Source: Phycisphaerales bacterium UBA3158 (lineage in GTDB: Bacteria > Planctomycetota > Phycisphaerae > Phycisphaerales > SM1A02). Taken from it: DNA of 50,912 nucleotides. Below the pieces are notes generated by a model. The model had not been told where the DNA came from. It worked only from the letters and a program-made list of their open reading frames with translations, and did not search any database. Shown here piece after piece: positions 7,617-15,254 of this stretch. Both the position numbers and the translations under genes were made by a program. The DNA lies in assembly GCA_002364555.1 (NCBI GenBank), contig DEYM01000086.1, positions 1 through 50,912 of the forward strand, written 5' to 3'. Position 1 is the stretch's first letter; each line of letters starts with the position of its first letter.

Positions 7617-9284
7617 ATGACAATTTCTGGGGATATGACAAGAACCTATCTTGACCGCCTGCGAGGTCTTTCGGTGCCGACCCGAATGCTGGCAGGTGCT
7701 GTAGCCGTGATTCTGGTCATGGGCTTTTTTCTGGTTTCACTATACGCGGGCCGTTCGACGATGGTTCCACTGCCGGTCACGCTGAGCAGTGACGCGAAGG
7801 TCAGGACGGTGGCCTACCTGTCGACTCATAATCTCGATTTCGAGGATACCGGTTCCGTCATTCTGGTGAACCAGGATGATCGGGATCAGATCGTGAGCCA
7901 ATTGAACGAGGCATCCGTCATCACACCGGATCAGATCGACTTCGACAAGATGGTCAATGACGAGCGGATGTTCCTGACGAAAGGTCAGCAGCGAACGCGA
8001 ACACGTGTCGCGACACAGAATGTCCTGGCCAGAATGATCTCTCAGATGTCGCAGATCCGTACCGCCACCGTGGTCATCAGTGTTGAGAACGACCATATTG
8101 GAATCGGCAGGGCCTTTATTCCGAGAACGGCCTCTGTGACCGTGGTGACCGAATCCGAACCACTCAAATCGGAAGGGGTCGATGCGATCGCCCGAATGGT
8201 CGCTGGCTCGATCGCCGGTCTGAAGGCGGAGTCTGTGTCGGTGATCGATGCCCGGACGGGCAGAGCCATGGCGGCACGATCCGGAGACGCCATGGCGTCG
8301 ACCAGAAACATGGAAACCAAGCTTGCCGCGGAGAAAATGGCGCATATACGGCTTCAGGAGTCGCTTGGTTACATCAAGGGAATCCGTATCAGCGTCAATG
8401 CCGTGGTCGAATCACGGGAAATCGTCCGTGAAACGACAAGCTACGAGGATCCCAAGCTTGGTGTCACTCAGGAGACGCTCTCCGAGTCGACCAGGACAAC
8501 ACCATTGAATGGTCGTGAGCCTGGTATTCGAGCCAATTCGGGCCTTCGAGTGACCATGCCGCTTCCAATCGCAGCGAGGTCGGGTCCGGCCAGCGCCGAC
8601 ACATCCGAACGGGTCGAAAGTGTTCCAGCCTTCGGACGAAGTGATCAAAGAGTCATTGATCCTGGTGGCTATGCCCTCGAGATCAATGCGAGTATCGGTA
8701 TCCCGAGATCCTATTTCGTGGCACTCCAGAAGCAGCGAGCCGAAGCAGGTGCTGGACAGATGCCAGAGGGCGGTGTCATGGATCAGCTCATCGAGACCAC
8801 GCTTGAATCCATCGAGCTGCAGGTGATGCCCTTGATCGCCACTGGCTCGGCTGAAGGCATGCGACGAGGAGAGGTCACGGTCGCCGTCTTCGAGGATGTG
8901 GCGGTACTGGCCCAGAGCACTTCGTTCACACCGGTATCGGGAGGCTGGCAGGAGGCTTCTGTCTGGACGACCTGGCTGCCGACGGCCGGCCTGCTCCTGC
9001 TGGCGATTCTGGCAGTTGGAATGATGGCTCTGATGCTGCGTCGGGTCGGTGCCGTCACTCATGACGCTCGTCCCGCGATCGAATCCATGGATACGGGACT
9101 TCTGGCGGAGGATGTCGAGGTCATCGGTGAAGTCGATGATGCCGATGTCGTTCTCGACGGGATCGAGATCAACAATGAAGAGGTTCGACGACGAGTCATG
9201 CTCGATCAGATACGCGAGGCAGTCCAGTCGCGTCCAGAGGAATCCGCCTCTGTATTGAGAAGATGGACGAGGACGGAGAGCTGA
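7617..9284 (+). CDS. fliF: Flagellar MS-ring protein FliF
   Basis: A 555-residue inner-membrane ring protein with one N-terminal membrane helix (about residues 22-43, MLAGAVAVILVMGFFLVSL) and one near the C-terminus (about 450-472, TAGLLLLAILAVGMMALMLR). Between them lies the large periplasmic ring-building region with the conserved MVNDERMFLTKGQQRTRTRV-like and TASVTV segments. The cytoplasmic tail after the second helix is acidic and ends in the region that binds FliG. FliF is the platform on which rod, switch and export gate assemble. The ATG at 7617 has no strong ribosome-binding site; an ATG at 7635, preceded by TGGGGA, is a possible alternative. Its stop overlaps the favoured fliG start (TGATG at 9282-9286). 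Confidence 0.93.
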   Translation: MTISGDMTRTYLDRLRGLSVPTRMLAGAVAVILVMGFFLVSLYAGRSTMVPLPVTLSSDAKVRTVAYLSTHNLDFEDTGSVILVNQDDRDQIVSQLNEASVITPDQIDFDKMVNDERMFLTKGQQRTRTRVATQNVLARMISQMSQIRTATVVISVENDHIGIGRAFIPRTASVTVVTESEPLKSEGVDAIARMVAGSIAGLKAESVSVIDARTGRAMAARSGDAMASTRNMETKLAAEKMAHIRLQESLGYIKGIRISVNAVVESREIVRETTSYEDPKLGVTQETLSESTRTTPLNGREPGIRANSGLRVTMPLPIAARSGPASADTSERVESVPAFGRSDQRVIDPGGYALEINASIGIPRSYFVALQKQRAEAGAGQMPEGGVMDQLIETTLESIELQVMPLIATGSAEGMRRGEVTVAVFEDVAVLAQSTSFTPVSGGWQEASVWTTWLPTAGLLLLAILAVGMMALMLRRVGAVTHDARPAIESMDTGLLAEDVEVIGEVDDADVVLDGIEINNEEVRRRVMLDQIREAVQSRPEESASVLRRWTRTES

Positions 9285-10324
9285 TGCCATTTCGACCCGG
9301 ACAGAAACTACCTGATCGAGCGATTGACCTGGAAGGTCCCGTCAAGGCAGCGGTGCTTCTGCTGAGTCTTGATGAGCAGACCGCCTCGTCCATGTTGAGA
9401 GAGCTTCCGACCGAGGTCGTTCAGAGTGTGACGTCGATCGTGGCGGCTATCGAGGAAGTGCCGCCATCGCTGGCGGAGGAGGTGGTCGAGGAGTACTACA
9501 GCCTTCAACTGGCCAGTCGATATGTCCGTGAAGGCGGGCTCGACTACGCAAGACGCTTGTTGAACGATTCCCTCGATAGTGAACGAGCTGAACTCGTCAT
9601 GCATCAGGTCGAAAACCAGGTTCAGCGCACGCCATTCAGTTTCCTTCGTCGAGTGGAGTCCGATACGCTGCTGGCATTCATCCAGGAGGAGCATCCGCAG
9701 ACGATCGCCTTGATCGCGAGCCATCTCGATCAGGACCGGGCTTCAGAGATTCTGGTTGGACTGCCATCCGAGAAGCAGATCGAAGTCGTCCGTCGAGTCG
9801 CGAACATGGAGCAGACGAATCCGGATCTGGTTCAGGAGGTGGAGGCCGGTCTTGAAGACCGACTGGCCAGCATGCTCTCGAGTTCCTCGGAGCGAGTCGG
9901 TGGAGTCAAGGCCGTTGCCGAAGTGCTCAACCTCTGCGACCGTAATACAGAGCGAACGATCATGGAGGGCATGGAAGTGGACAGCCCCGACCTGGTCGAG
10001 AACATCAGGCGACTGATGTTCGTGTTCGAGGATGTCCGATTCGTCAACGACCGGGGAATCCAGACGGTTCTCAAGGAGATCGACAACGACATGCTCGCAC
10101 TTGCATTGAAGACGGCCACGGAGGATCTTCGCGAGAAGATCTTCTCGAACATGTCCGAGCGTGCGGCGGAAGTCGTTCGGGAAGACATGGAGTTCATGGG
10201 TCCTGTCCGACTCAGTGATGTGGAAGCCGCGCAGCAGAGAATCGTCGACATCGTCCGTCGTCTCGAGGATGCCGGTGAGCTGATCGTCAGTGGCCGTGGT
10301 GGCGATGCGGAAGTCGTGGTTTAG
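9284..10324 (+). CDS. fliG: Flagellar motor switch protein FliG
   Basis: About 346 residues with all three FliG regions: the N-terminal FliF-binding part (GPVKAAVLLLSLDEQTASSMLRELP), the middle domain with the EHPQ motif (EEHPQTIALIASHLD) and the C-terminal torque domain with alternating charges (FVFEDVRFVNDRGIQTVLKEID and LREKIFSNMSERA). FliG transmits force from the MotAB stator and sets rotation direction with FliM and FliN. The ATG at 9284 overlaps the fliF stop and has GGAG five bases upstream; an ATG at 9263 would overlap fliF by 22 bases. Nine bases separate it from fliH. Confidence 0.95.
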   Translation: MPFRPGQKLPDRAIDLEGPVKAAVLLLSLDEQTASSMLRELPTEVVQSVTSIVAAIEEVPPSLAEEVVEEYYSLQLASRYVREGGLDYARRLLNDSLDSERAELVMHQVENQVQRTPFSFLRRVESDTLLAFIQEEHPQTIALIASHLDQDRASEILVGLPSEKQIEVVRRVANMEQTNPDLVQEVEAGLEDRLASMLSSSSERVGGVKAVAEVLNLCDRNTERTIMEGMEVDSPDLVENIRRLMFVFEDVRFVNDRGIQTVLKEIDNDMLALALKTATEDLREKIFSNMSERAAEVVREDMEFMGPVRLSDVEAAQQRIVDIVRRLEDAGELIVSGRGGDAEVVV

Positions 10325-10333
10325 GAGTTCAGC

Positions 10334-11071
10334 ATGACGCTCATCAAGGCCAGTGAAACAATCGATCTGTCCTCGTCCTCACGGACACCGGAACACATCG
10401 AGGCGAATGTTTCGAACATCGTTGATCGTGCCAGAAACGATGCCACTCGCATCATCGCGACGGCTCTTGACGGCGTCCGGGGTCAAGTCGACCAGATACG
10501 CGAGGCCGCTCGTCAGGAGGGACTCGAGGCAGGTCGTGAAAAGGGATATCAGCAGGGGCTTGCAGAGGGTCGGGCAGCGGGTGAGAAGGCCATGGCTTCC
10601 GATCTTCAGTCACTGCGTCAGACATGGTTCGATCTACTCTCGAACTGGGAACAGACCGAACGGGAAAGACGTGACACATCGTCGATGCAGGCCATGAAGC
10701 TGGCATTGGCGTTCGCCGAACGGATCATCCATCGAAAAGTGGACCACGATCCCGAGGTGGTCGTCGATCAACTCAGGCATGTGCTGGATCTGGCCCAGTC
10801 ACCATCGGATCTCGAGATCATCGTTTCTGAATCGGATCGTGAACGGGTGCATCAGGCGCTTCCTGGTCTTCTCGAGAAGTTCGAGAGTGCTGGATATGTG
10901 ACCATACAGACGTCCGATTCGATGTCGGCCGGTGGCTGTGTACTTCGAATGCGAGGAGGGGAGATCGATTCGTCGATCGAACTCCAGCTGGAACGTCTCG
11001 TTGCCGCCATGATCCCAGAGGTAGGCGTCGATCACGCCATATCGGTCCAGATCGAGGAAGAGGCTGCATGA
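10334..11071 (+). CDS. fliH: Flagellar export regulator FliH
   Basis: A 245-residue FliH/HrpE-family protein. The central segment carries a Gly-rich heptad-like tract (GREKGYQQGLAEGRAAGEKA) that resembles the GxxxG repeats typical of FliH, followed by a helical domain (ALAFAERIIHRKVDHDPEVVVDQL) and a C-terminal FliI-binding domain ending near VGVDHAISVQIEEEAA. FliH dimers hold and restrain the FliI ATPase and link it to the C-ring through FliN. GGAG stands upstream of the ATG. The stop overlaps the fliI start as ATGA at 11068-11071, in keeping with production of a FliH2-FliI complex. Confidence 0.9.
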   Translation: MTLIKASETIDLSSSSRTPEHIEANVSNIVDRARNDATRIIATALDGVRGQVDQIREAARQEGLEAGREKGYQQGLAEGRAAGEKAMASDLQSLRQTWFDLLSNWEQTERERRDTSSMQAMKLALAFAERIIHRKVDHDPEVVVDQLRHVLDLAQSPSDLEIIVSESDRERVHQALPGLLEKFESAGYVTIQTSDSMSAGGCVLRMRGGEIDSSIELQLERLVAAMIPEVGVDHAISVQIEEEAA

Positions 11072-12465
11072 CGCTGCTGTCCGACGCCATCGATGTGCTG
11101 CCGGCATTGCAGACACGAGGAATCAGCGGATCCGTGAAGGCCGTCCGGGGTCTGGCCATCCATGCGCAGCATCTTCCGCTCTCGGTCGGTTCCGCCGTCT
11201 CGGTGGATGTCGATGGCATGGGAAGCTCGTCACGTCAAGGCGAGGTGGTCGGTTTTCAAGATCATGAACACGTCGTCATGCTCTACGAGGGTCTTGATGG
11301 AATTCGGCCTGGATGTCCCATACGAGGACTCCACAGTTCGGGAAGACTGGCATCGCTCGGTCCAGGGCTGCTGGGTAGGGTGATCGATGGTCTGGGACGA
11401 CCACTGGATGGACGTGGGCCGATTCGATTCGAGAGCATGCGGCCACTTGTCGGAGCCGGAATAGAGCCATTGTCCCGTTCACCCGTCCAGGTTCCCTTTT
11501 CAACCGGTATCAAGGTCATCGATTCGATGACGACACTGGGACGTGGACAGCGAATGGGCATCTTCTCGCGCCCCGGTGTGGGCAAGTCGACTCTACTCGC
11601 ATCAATCGCACGTCATGCTTCCAGTGATGTGAATGTCATAGCGTTGATCGGAGAGCGTGGACGGGAAGTCCAGGACTTCATCCGGGAATCCCTTGGTCCC
11701 GAAGGGTTGTCGAGATCGGTCGTGGTGGTGGCGACGAGTGATGAATCCCCTCTGCTACGAGTCCGAGCGTCACTTCTGGCCACGGCCATCGCGGAATACT
11801 TCAGGGATATGGATGGTGGTCGTCATGTGCTTCTGGCCATGGATTCCCTGACGCGTTTCGCTCAGGCCCAAAGGCAGGTCGGACTGGCAAGTGGAGAGAG
11901 TCCGGCGATGCGTGGGTATCCGCCCTCGGTCTTCTCCATGCTCCCGGTTCTGGTGGAAAGAGCAGGTTCATTGACTGATCGTGCGTCGATTACGGGGCTC
12001 TACACCGTTCTGGTGGAGGGTGATGACATTGCGGAGCCCGTTTCAGATGCCGCGCAGAGTGTTCTCGATGGACACCTGGTCCTGTGTCCCAAGCTGGCAT
12101 CGAGAGGAACCTACCCTGCGGTCGATTGCCTTCAGAGTATTTCACGTGTCGCCGAACGACTGAGTGATGAGAATCATCGCGCCGGCAGAGCCGAATTGAA
12201 GAAACTACTGGCGGCATTGGAGGATGTCGAAGAGCTTCTGGCCATCGGTGCCTACGTCAAGGGGAATGACCCGGTGACGGATACCGCGATCGAGATACGT
12301 GATCGTATCGCTCAATTCCTCCAACAGCCCTCGGATGAATCATTCGACTTTCCCGATACCTGTCGATCACTGGTGAAGCTGGCCACCGATGCCATCCGCA
12401 TGAGACAGCGACTCGTGTCGGGCAAGGCCGGCATCGGGAGAGCAGCGGGGGCGACAGGAGCATGA
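11068..12465 (+). CDS. fliI: Flagellum-specific ATPase FliI
   Basis: A 465-residue homologue of the F1 beta subunit. It has Walker A SRPGVGKST with the catalytic Lys at about residue 173, the GERGREVQDF motif, Walker B HVLLAMDSLTRFAQAQRQVGL and the TRAYPPSVF-like segment GYPPSVFSMLPVLVERAG, all diagnostic of type III export ATPases. FliI hexamers act in the cytoplasm at the base of the export gate, helping to unload chaperones from substrates. It is coupled by ATGA overlaps to both fliH (11068) and fliJ (12462). Length and motifs are normal. Confidence 0.96.
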   Translation: MTLLSDAIDVLPALQTRGISGSVKAVRGLAIHAQHLPLSVGSAVSVDVDGMGSSSRQGEVVGFQDHEHVVMLYEGLDGIRPGCPIRGLHSSGRLASLGPGLLGRVIDGLGRPLDGRGPIRFESMRPLVGAGIEPLSRSPVQVPFSTGIKVIDSMTTLGRGQRMGIFSRPGVGKSTLLASIARHASSDVNVIALIGERGREVQDFIRESLGPEGLSRSVVVVATSDESPLLRVRASLLATAIAEYFRDMDGGRHVLLAMDSLTRFAQAQRQVGLASGESPAMRGYPPSVFSMLPVLVERAGSLTDRASITGLYTVLVEGDDIAEPVSDAAQSVLDGHLVLCPKLASRGTYPAVDCLQSISRVAERLSDENHRAGRAELKKLLAALEDVEELLAIGAYVKGNDPVTDTAIEIRDRIAQFLQQPSDESFDFPDTCRSLVKLATDAIRMRQRLVSGKAGIGRAAGATGA

Positions 12466-12908
12466 GTAGTCGACGCTTTGCATTCCGGCTCCAGCGAGTC
12501 CTCGATGTCCGCAAGCGAATGGAGCAGGCGGCTCGACAGGAGTTGTCTGTCCTGAATGGCCAGAGGAACCGCCTTGACGAGAAGCTGCGTGATGCCGAAC
12601 ACAGGCGCCTCGAGGCGCTTCATCTGCATCGATCTGGAATGGTCGGTTCCGTGGAGATCGACATGCTCCGGATGCATGCGTCAGTCAGTCGTCAGGAGGC
12701 ATCTCATGCCCACTCGCTGATTCTGGAGAGAGCGGCGCTCGAGCCCCGGATCGAATCCGCTCGACAATCCCTGCTGAAGGCGAGTTCCGCCAGACGAGGA
12801 CTCGAGTACCTGCATGATCAGGCCCATGTCGAATGGAAACGGGAATGCCGAAGATCGGAACGAAGAGACGAGTTGGAAATCAGCATGATTGGAAGCAGCA
12901 CGCAATGA
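12462..12908 (+). CDS. fliJ: Flagellar export protein FliJ
   Basis: A 148-residue coiled-coil protein starting MSSRRFAFRLQRVLDVRKRME, the standard FliJ opening (F-x-F-x-LQ-VLD-R). FliJ is the gamma-like stalk that enters the FliI hexamer and stimulates gate opening. The rest is a long alpha-helical hairpin rich in Arg, Glu and Leu. It begins inside the fliI stop (ATGA) and ends in an ATGA overlap with the next gene, so it belongs to a continuous coupled block. Confidence 0.9.
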   Translation: MSSRRFAFRLQRVLDVRKRMEQAARQELSVLNGQRNRLDEKLRDAEHRRLEALHLHRSGMVGSVEIDMLRMHASVSRQEASHAHSLILERAALEPRIESARQSLLKASSARRGLEYLHDQAHVEWKRECRRSERRDELEISMIGSSTQ

Positions 12909-13618
12909 AAAGACTCTGGCATATCGTTTCCACCGCTTCATTTCTGCTGATTCTCTCCGGGGGACTGTTGGTTCTATGGTTGTGGTCGACCAGTCGATTG
13001 GATTCGGATCGGATGAATTCCATGTATTCGATCTTCATGGATACGGGCGAGCTGGAAATCGAGGAGCCCACTTCGGGGCTCGATGAAGAACGTTCCGTTC
13101 CAGGCAGCAGCGCCAGACAGCTGGTCATGCGCAATGACGAAACAAGACGTCTCGCCGTCGACTATCAGTTGCTTCAGCATCAGGCGACGGCCCGACAAAG
13201 CCAGATAGACATGGCGCTCCAGTCACTCTCACAGGCGAGAGAGGCGTTGGCCGTCGAGCGGGCAGCCTTCAAGATGGCACAAAATGCCGCTGAGAGTCCG
13301 CCAGCGGGCAGAGATCCTGAAACGCAGTTCCTTCGATCGATCGATCTGATCGAGGCGGCGCAGCCCGCTCAAGCCAAGATCTGGCTTCTGGCCATGGTCG
13401 AGCAGGGTCGGTTCGAGCATGCCGTCGCGACTCTCGATTCGATGCAGCAGCGATCAGCCAGTCGTGTGCTCAGGGAATTTCAATCGGCTGCAGAGATGGA
13501 ACTGGCAGGGAAGTTGCTGGAAGCCCTAGGGCGATATGGGACCGATTCATGGCCCATTCCCTCCAAGGAGCTTTCTGACAGTGTTTCCCTCGGCGACGAA
13601 CCCGTCATCACCCCCTGA
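12905..13618 (+). CDS. MotE-like single-pass membrane coiled-coil protein
   Basis: The start chosen is the ATG at 12905, which overlaps the fliJ stop (ATGA); a longer frame from 12833 lies within fliJ. The 237-residue product has an N-terminal membrane helix (SFLLILSGGLLVLWLW, residues about 11-28), a coiled coil (residues about 75-125) and a C-terminal domain with the pattern LIEAAQPAQAKIWLLAMVEQGRFEHAVATLDSM, which resembles the MgtE-N/MotE-like repeats that follow a coiled coil. Proteins of this layout between fliJ and fliK (MotE, FlbB, YlxF families) help stator or export function. The assignment is from architecture and position; residue-level similarity is weak. Confidence 0.6.
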   Translation: MKRLWHIVSTASFLLILSGGLLVLWLWSTSRLDSDRMNSMYSIFMDTGELEIEEPTSGLDEERSVPGSSARQLVMRNDETRRLAVDYQLLQHQATARQSQIDMALQSLSQAREALAVERAAFKMAQNAAESPPAGRDPETQFLRSIDLIEAAQPAQAKIWLLAMVEQGRFEHAVATLDSMQQRSASRVLREFQSAAEMELAGKLLEALGRYGTDSWPIPSKELSDSVSLGDEPVITP

Positions 13619-14657
13619 CTCACGTTGGGCATCAATGGCCTTTGCGAACCTCTCAGAAGGGTTGGGGGCTGTCTATGACCCTGCATTGGGTGCGCCGCAT
13701 GTGTCTGACATGCTCAAGAAGAGTTCATCGCTCTCCGAGTCGATCGCCGAGCAGTTGGAGGAGGATCTTGAGCGTGAGACGCATCTCACTGCGCAGGATT
13801 CGCATGAAATAGACGATGATGACGCGCAAATACGGCGCCCGCAGAGCGGCACCGATGTCCCAGATGGAACACCTGGCCAGCGTTCCACGAATTCAGGTTC
13901 ATTATCCCGGGATGCCAATTCCCCGGTTCGTTCGTCGAAGACGACGACGGGTCCATCAACGGACAAAGGCACTTCCGTGCGTCCGAATGCAGTGGTAGAG
14001 ACCGTTTCCAGATCAAATCGACCGACTTCTGTTGAGGGCAAGTCGATTCAGGCATCCCAGCCAGTATCTCCTGCCGCAGTCAGAGGTGTGCCGGCGGCGG
14101 TATTGCGGGCCATCGAGGTCGAAGCCAACATAGAAGCCGGTTCCCGGAACATCACCACCAACAGGGGCCCGCAGCCGGTCAAAGGCAGTGGGGGGTCCGC
14201 GGTGAAGTCGATGGGCGAGGCGGAGATCAGAACACTCAAGGGGATGACGGCATTGATGGCTCAACGCGGGGGTCGAATGCGAGTGCAGCTCAATCCGCTT
14301 CAGCTGGGATCGGTGATGATCGATGTGAAGGTCGACGGAGGACGTGTGGAGGCCTCCATCGAGGCCGCGACCAAATCCGCAGTGAGAGTTCTCGAGGCAT
14401 CCACTTCACGGTTGAAACTATCCCTGGAGTCGCAGGGATACACGCTCGATCGAATCGAAATCAAGCATGAGCCGCAATCATCGTCGACAACCGAGGATTC
14501 CCAATCCGATCGGGAATCACCTCAATCCCAAGCCGAGCAATCGGATTCCGATGGCCAAAGCCGCTGGGACCGAATGTCCAAGAGGCATCGGGCATCCCAT
14601 GCCTCCAATGAAGAATTCAACTTGTCTGAGCAAATTGGACAGGAGATCAATCCATGA
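13581..14657 (+). CDS. fliK: Flagellar hook-length control protein FliK
   Basis: The C-terminal third carries the Flg_hook domain: RVQLNPLQLGSVMIDVKVDGG, then VEASIEAATKSAVRVLEASTSRLKLSL and a Gly-Tyr-Thr-Leu segment, matching the L-x-P-x-x-LG-V and VR-x-x-LE-x-x-L signature. The N-terminal two thirds are low-complexity and disordered (Ser, Thr, Pro, Asp, Gln), like the ruler region of other FliK proteins. FliK is secreted during hook growth and switches export specificity when the hook reaches its proper length. Start is uncertain: GTG at 13581 has AAGGAG ten bases upstream; ATG at 13635 lies just after the previous gene; ATG at 13536 overlaps it by 83 bases. The stop overlaps flgD (ATGA). 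Confidence 0.85.
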   Translation: MFPSATNPSSPPDSRWASMAFANLSEGLGAVYDPALGAPHVSDMLKKSSSLSESIAEQLEEDLERETHLTAQDSHEIDDDDAQIRRPQSGTDVPDGTPGQRSTNSGSLSRDANSPVRSSKTTTGPSTDKGTSVRPNAVVETVSRSNRPTSVEGKSIQASQPVSPAAVRGVPAAVLRAIEVEANIEAGSRNITTNRGPQPVKGSGGSAVKSMGEAEIRTLKGMTALMAQRGGRMRVQLNPLQLGSVMIDVKVDGGRVEASIEAATKSAVRVLEASTSRLKLSLESQGYTLDRIEIKHEPQSSSTTEDSQSDRESPQSQAEQSDSDGQSRWDRMSKRHRASHASNEEFNLSEQIGQEINP

Positions 14658-15211
14658 GTCAGATCAATGCCCCGGATCTCTTCGGTTCCGTAGACAGAAC
14701 CACCACGAGCGGGTTCGCCTCGATGAGTTCGGAAGACTTCATCAAGATCATGTTCACCGAGTTGACGAATCAGGATCCACTGGCTCCTACGGATTCGGCG
14801 GCGCTCCTTGAACAGATGAACTCGATCAGATCCATCGAATCCGATATGCAGATGGTCGACAACATGCAGTCGCTGGTGTTCGAGAACCAGCTCGCTTCAG
14901 CCAGCAGTCTCATTGGCAAGTTCGTCGGTGGTCTTGACTGGAGCGGGGTCAGGATTGGTGGCGTGGTTTCCGCGGTCATCAGACAAGGTGATGAGATCGC
15001 TCTTGAACTGGATAGCGGCGCGTTTCTGCCCGTTTCAGGGGTGGAGACGATCATCACCCAGGATGTGCTCGATTCAATCGGTTCGGATTCGTCCGCTGAA
15101 GAAAACGATTCGGATGAGGAATCCGATCCGGCCGGCGACTCCGATGATGGTGCCGAGAACGGCGAAGACGATTCTGGCAATGACGACGATGAGAACGGCC
15201 AGGGTCTGTAG
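14654..15211 (+). CDS. flgD: Flagellar hook assembly protein FlgD with acidic tail
   Basis: 185 residues. The conserved FlgD N-terminus is clear: DFIKIMFTELTNQDPLAPTDSAALLEQMNSIRSIES, corresponding to FLKLLVTQLKNQDPLNP in other FlgD proteins, then a region (SLIGKFVGGLDWSGVRIGGVVSAV) that corresponds to the start of the middle domain. FlgD is the scaffold cap on which hook subunits polymerise. The protein is shorter than the usual 220-plus residues: in place of the C-terminal fibronectin/Tudor-like cap domains it ends in roughly 40 residues dominated by Asp, Glu, Ser and Asn. It lies between fliK and the hook gene. Confidence 0.9.
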   Translation: MSQINAPDLFGSVDRTTTSGFASMSSEDFIKIMFTELTNQDPLAPTDSAALLEQMNSIRSIESDMQMVDNMQSLVFENQLASASSLIGKFVGGLDWSGVRIGGVVSAVIRQGDEIALELDSGAFLPVSGVETIITQDVLDSIGSDSSAEENDSDEESDPAGDSDDGAENGEDDSGNDDDENGQGL

Positions 15212-15254
15212 GTTTGAATTGAAATCATCCATGGGATGATTCGAGGAGGCACTC

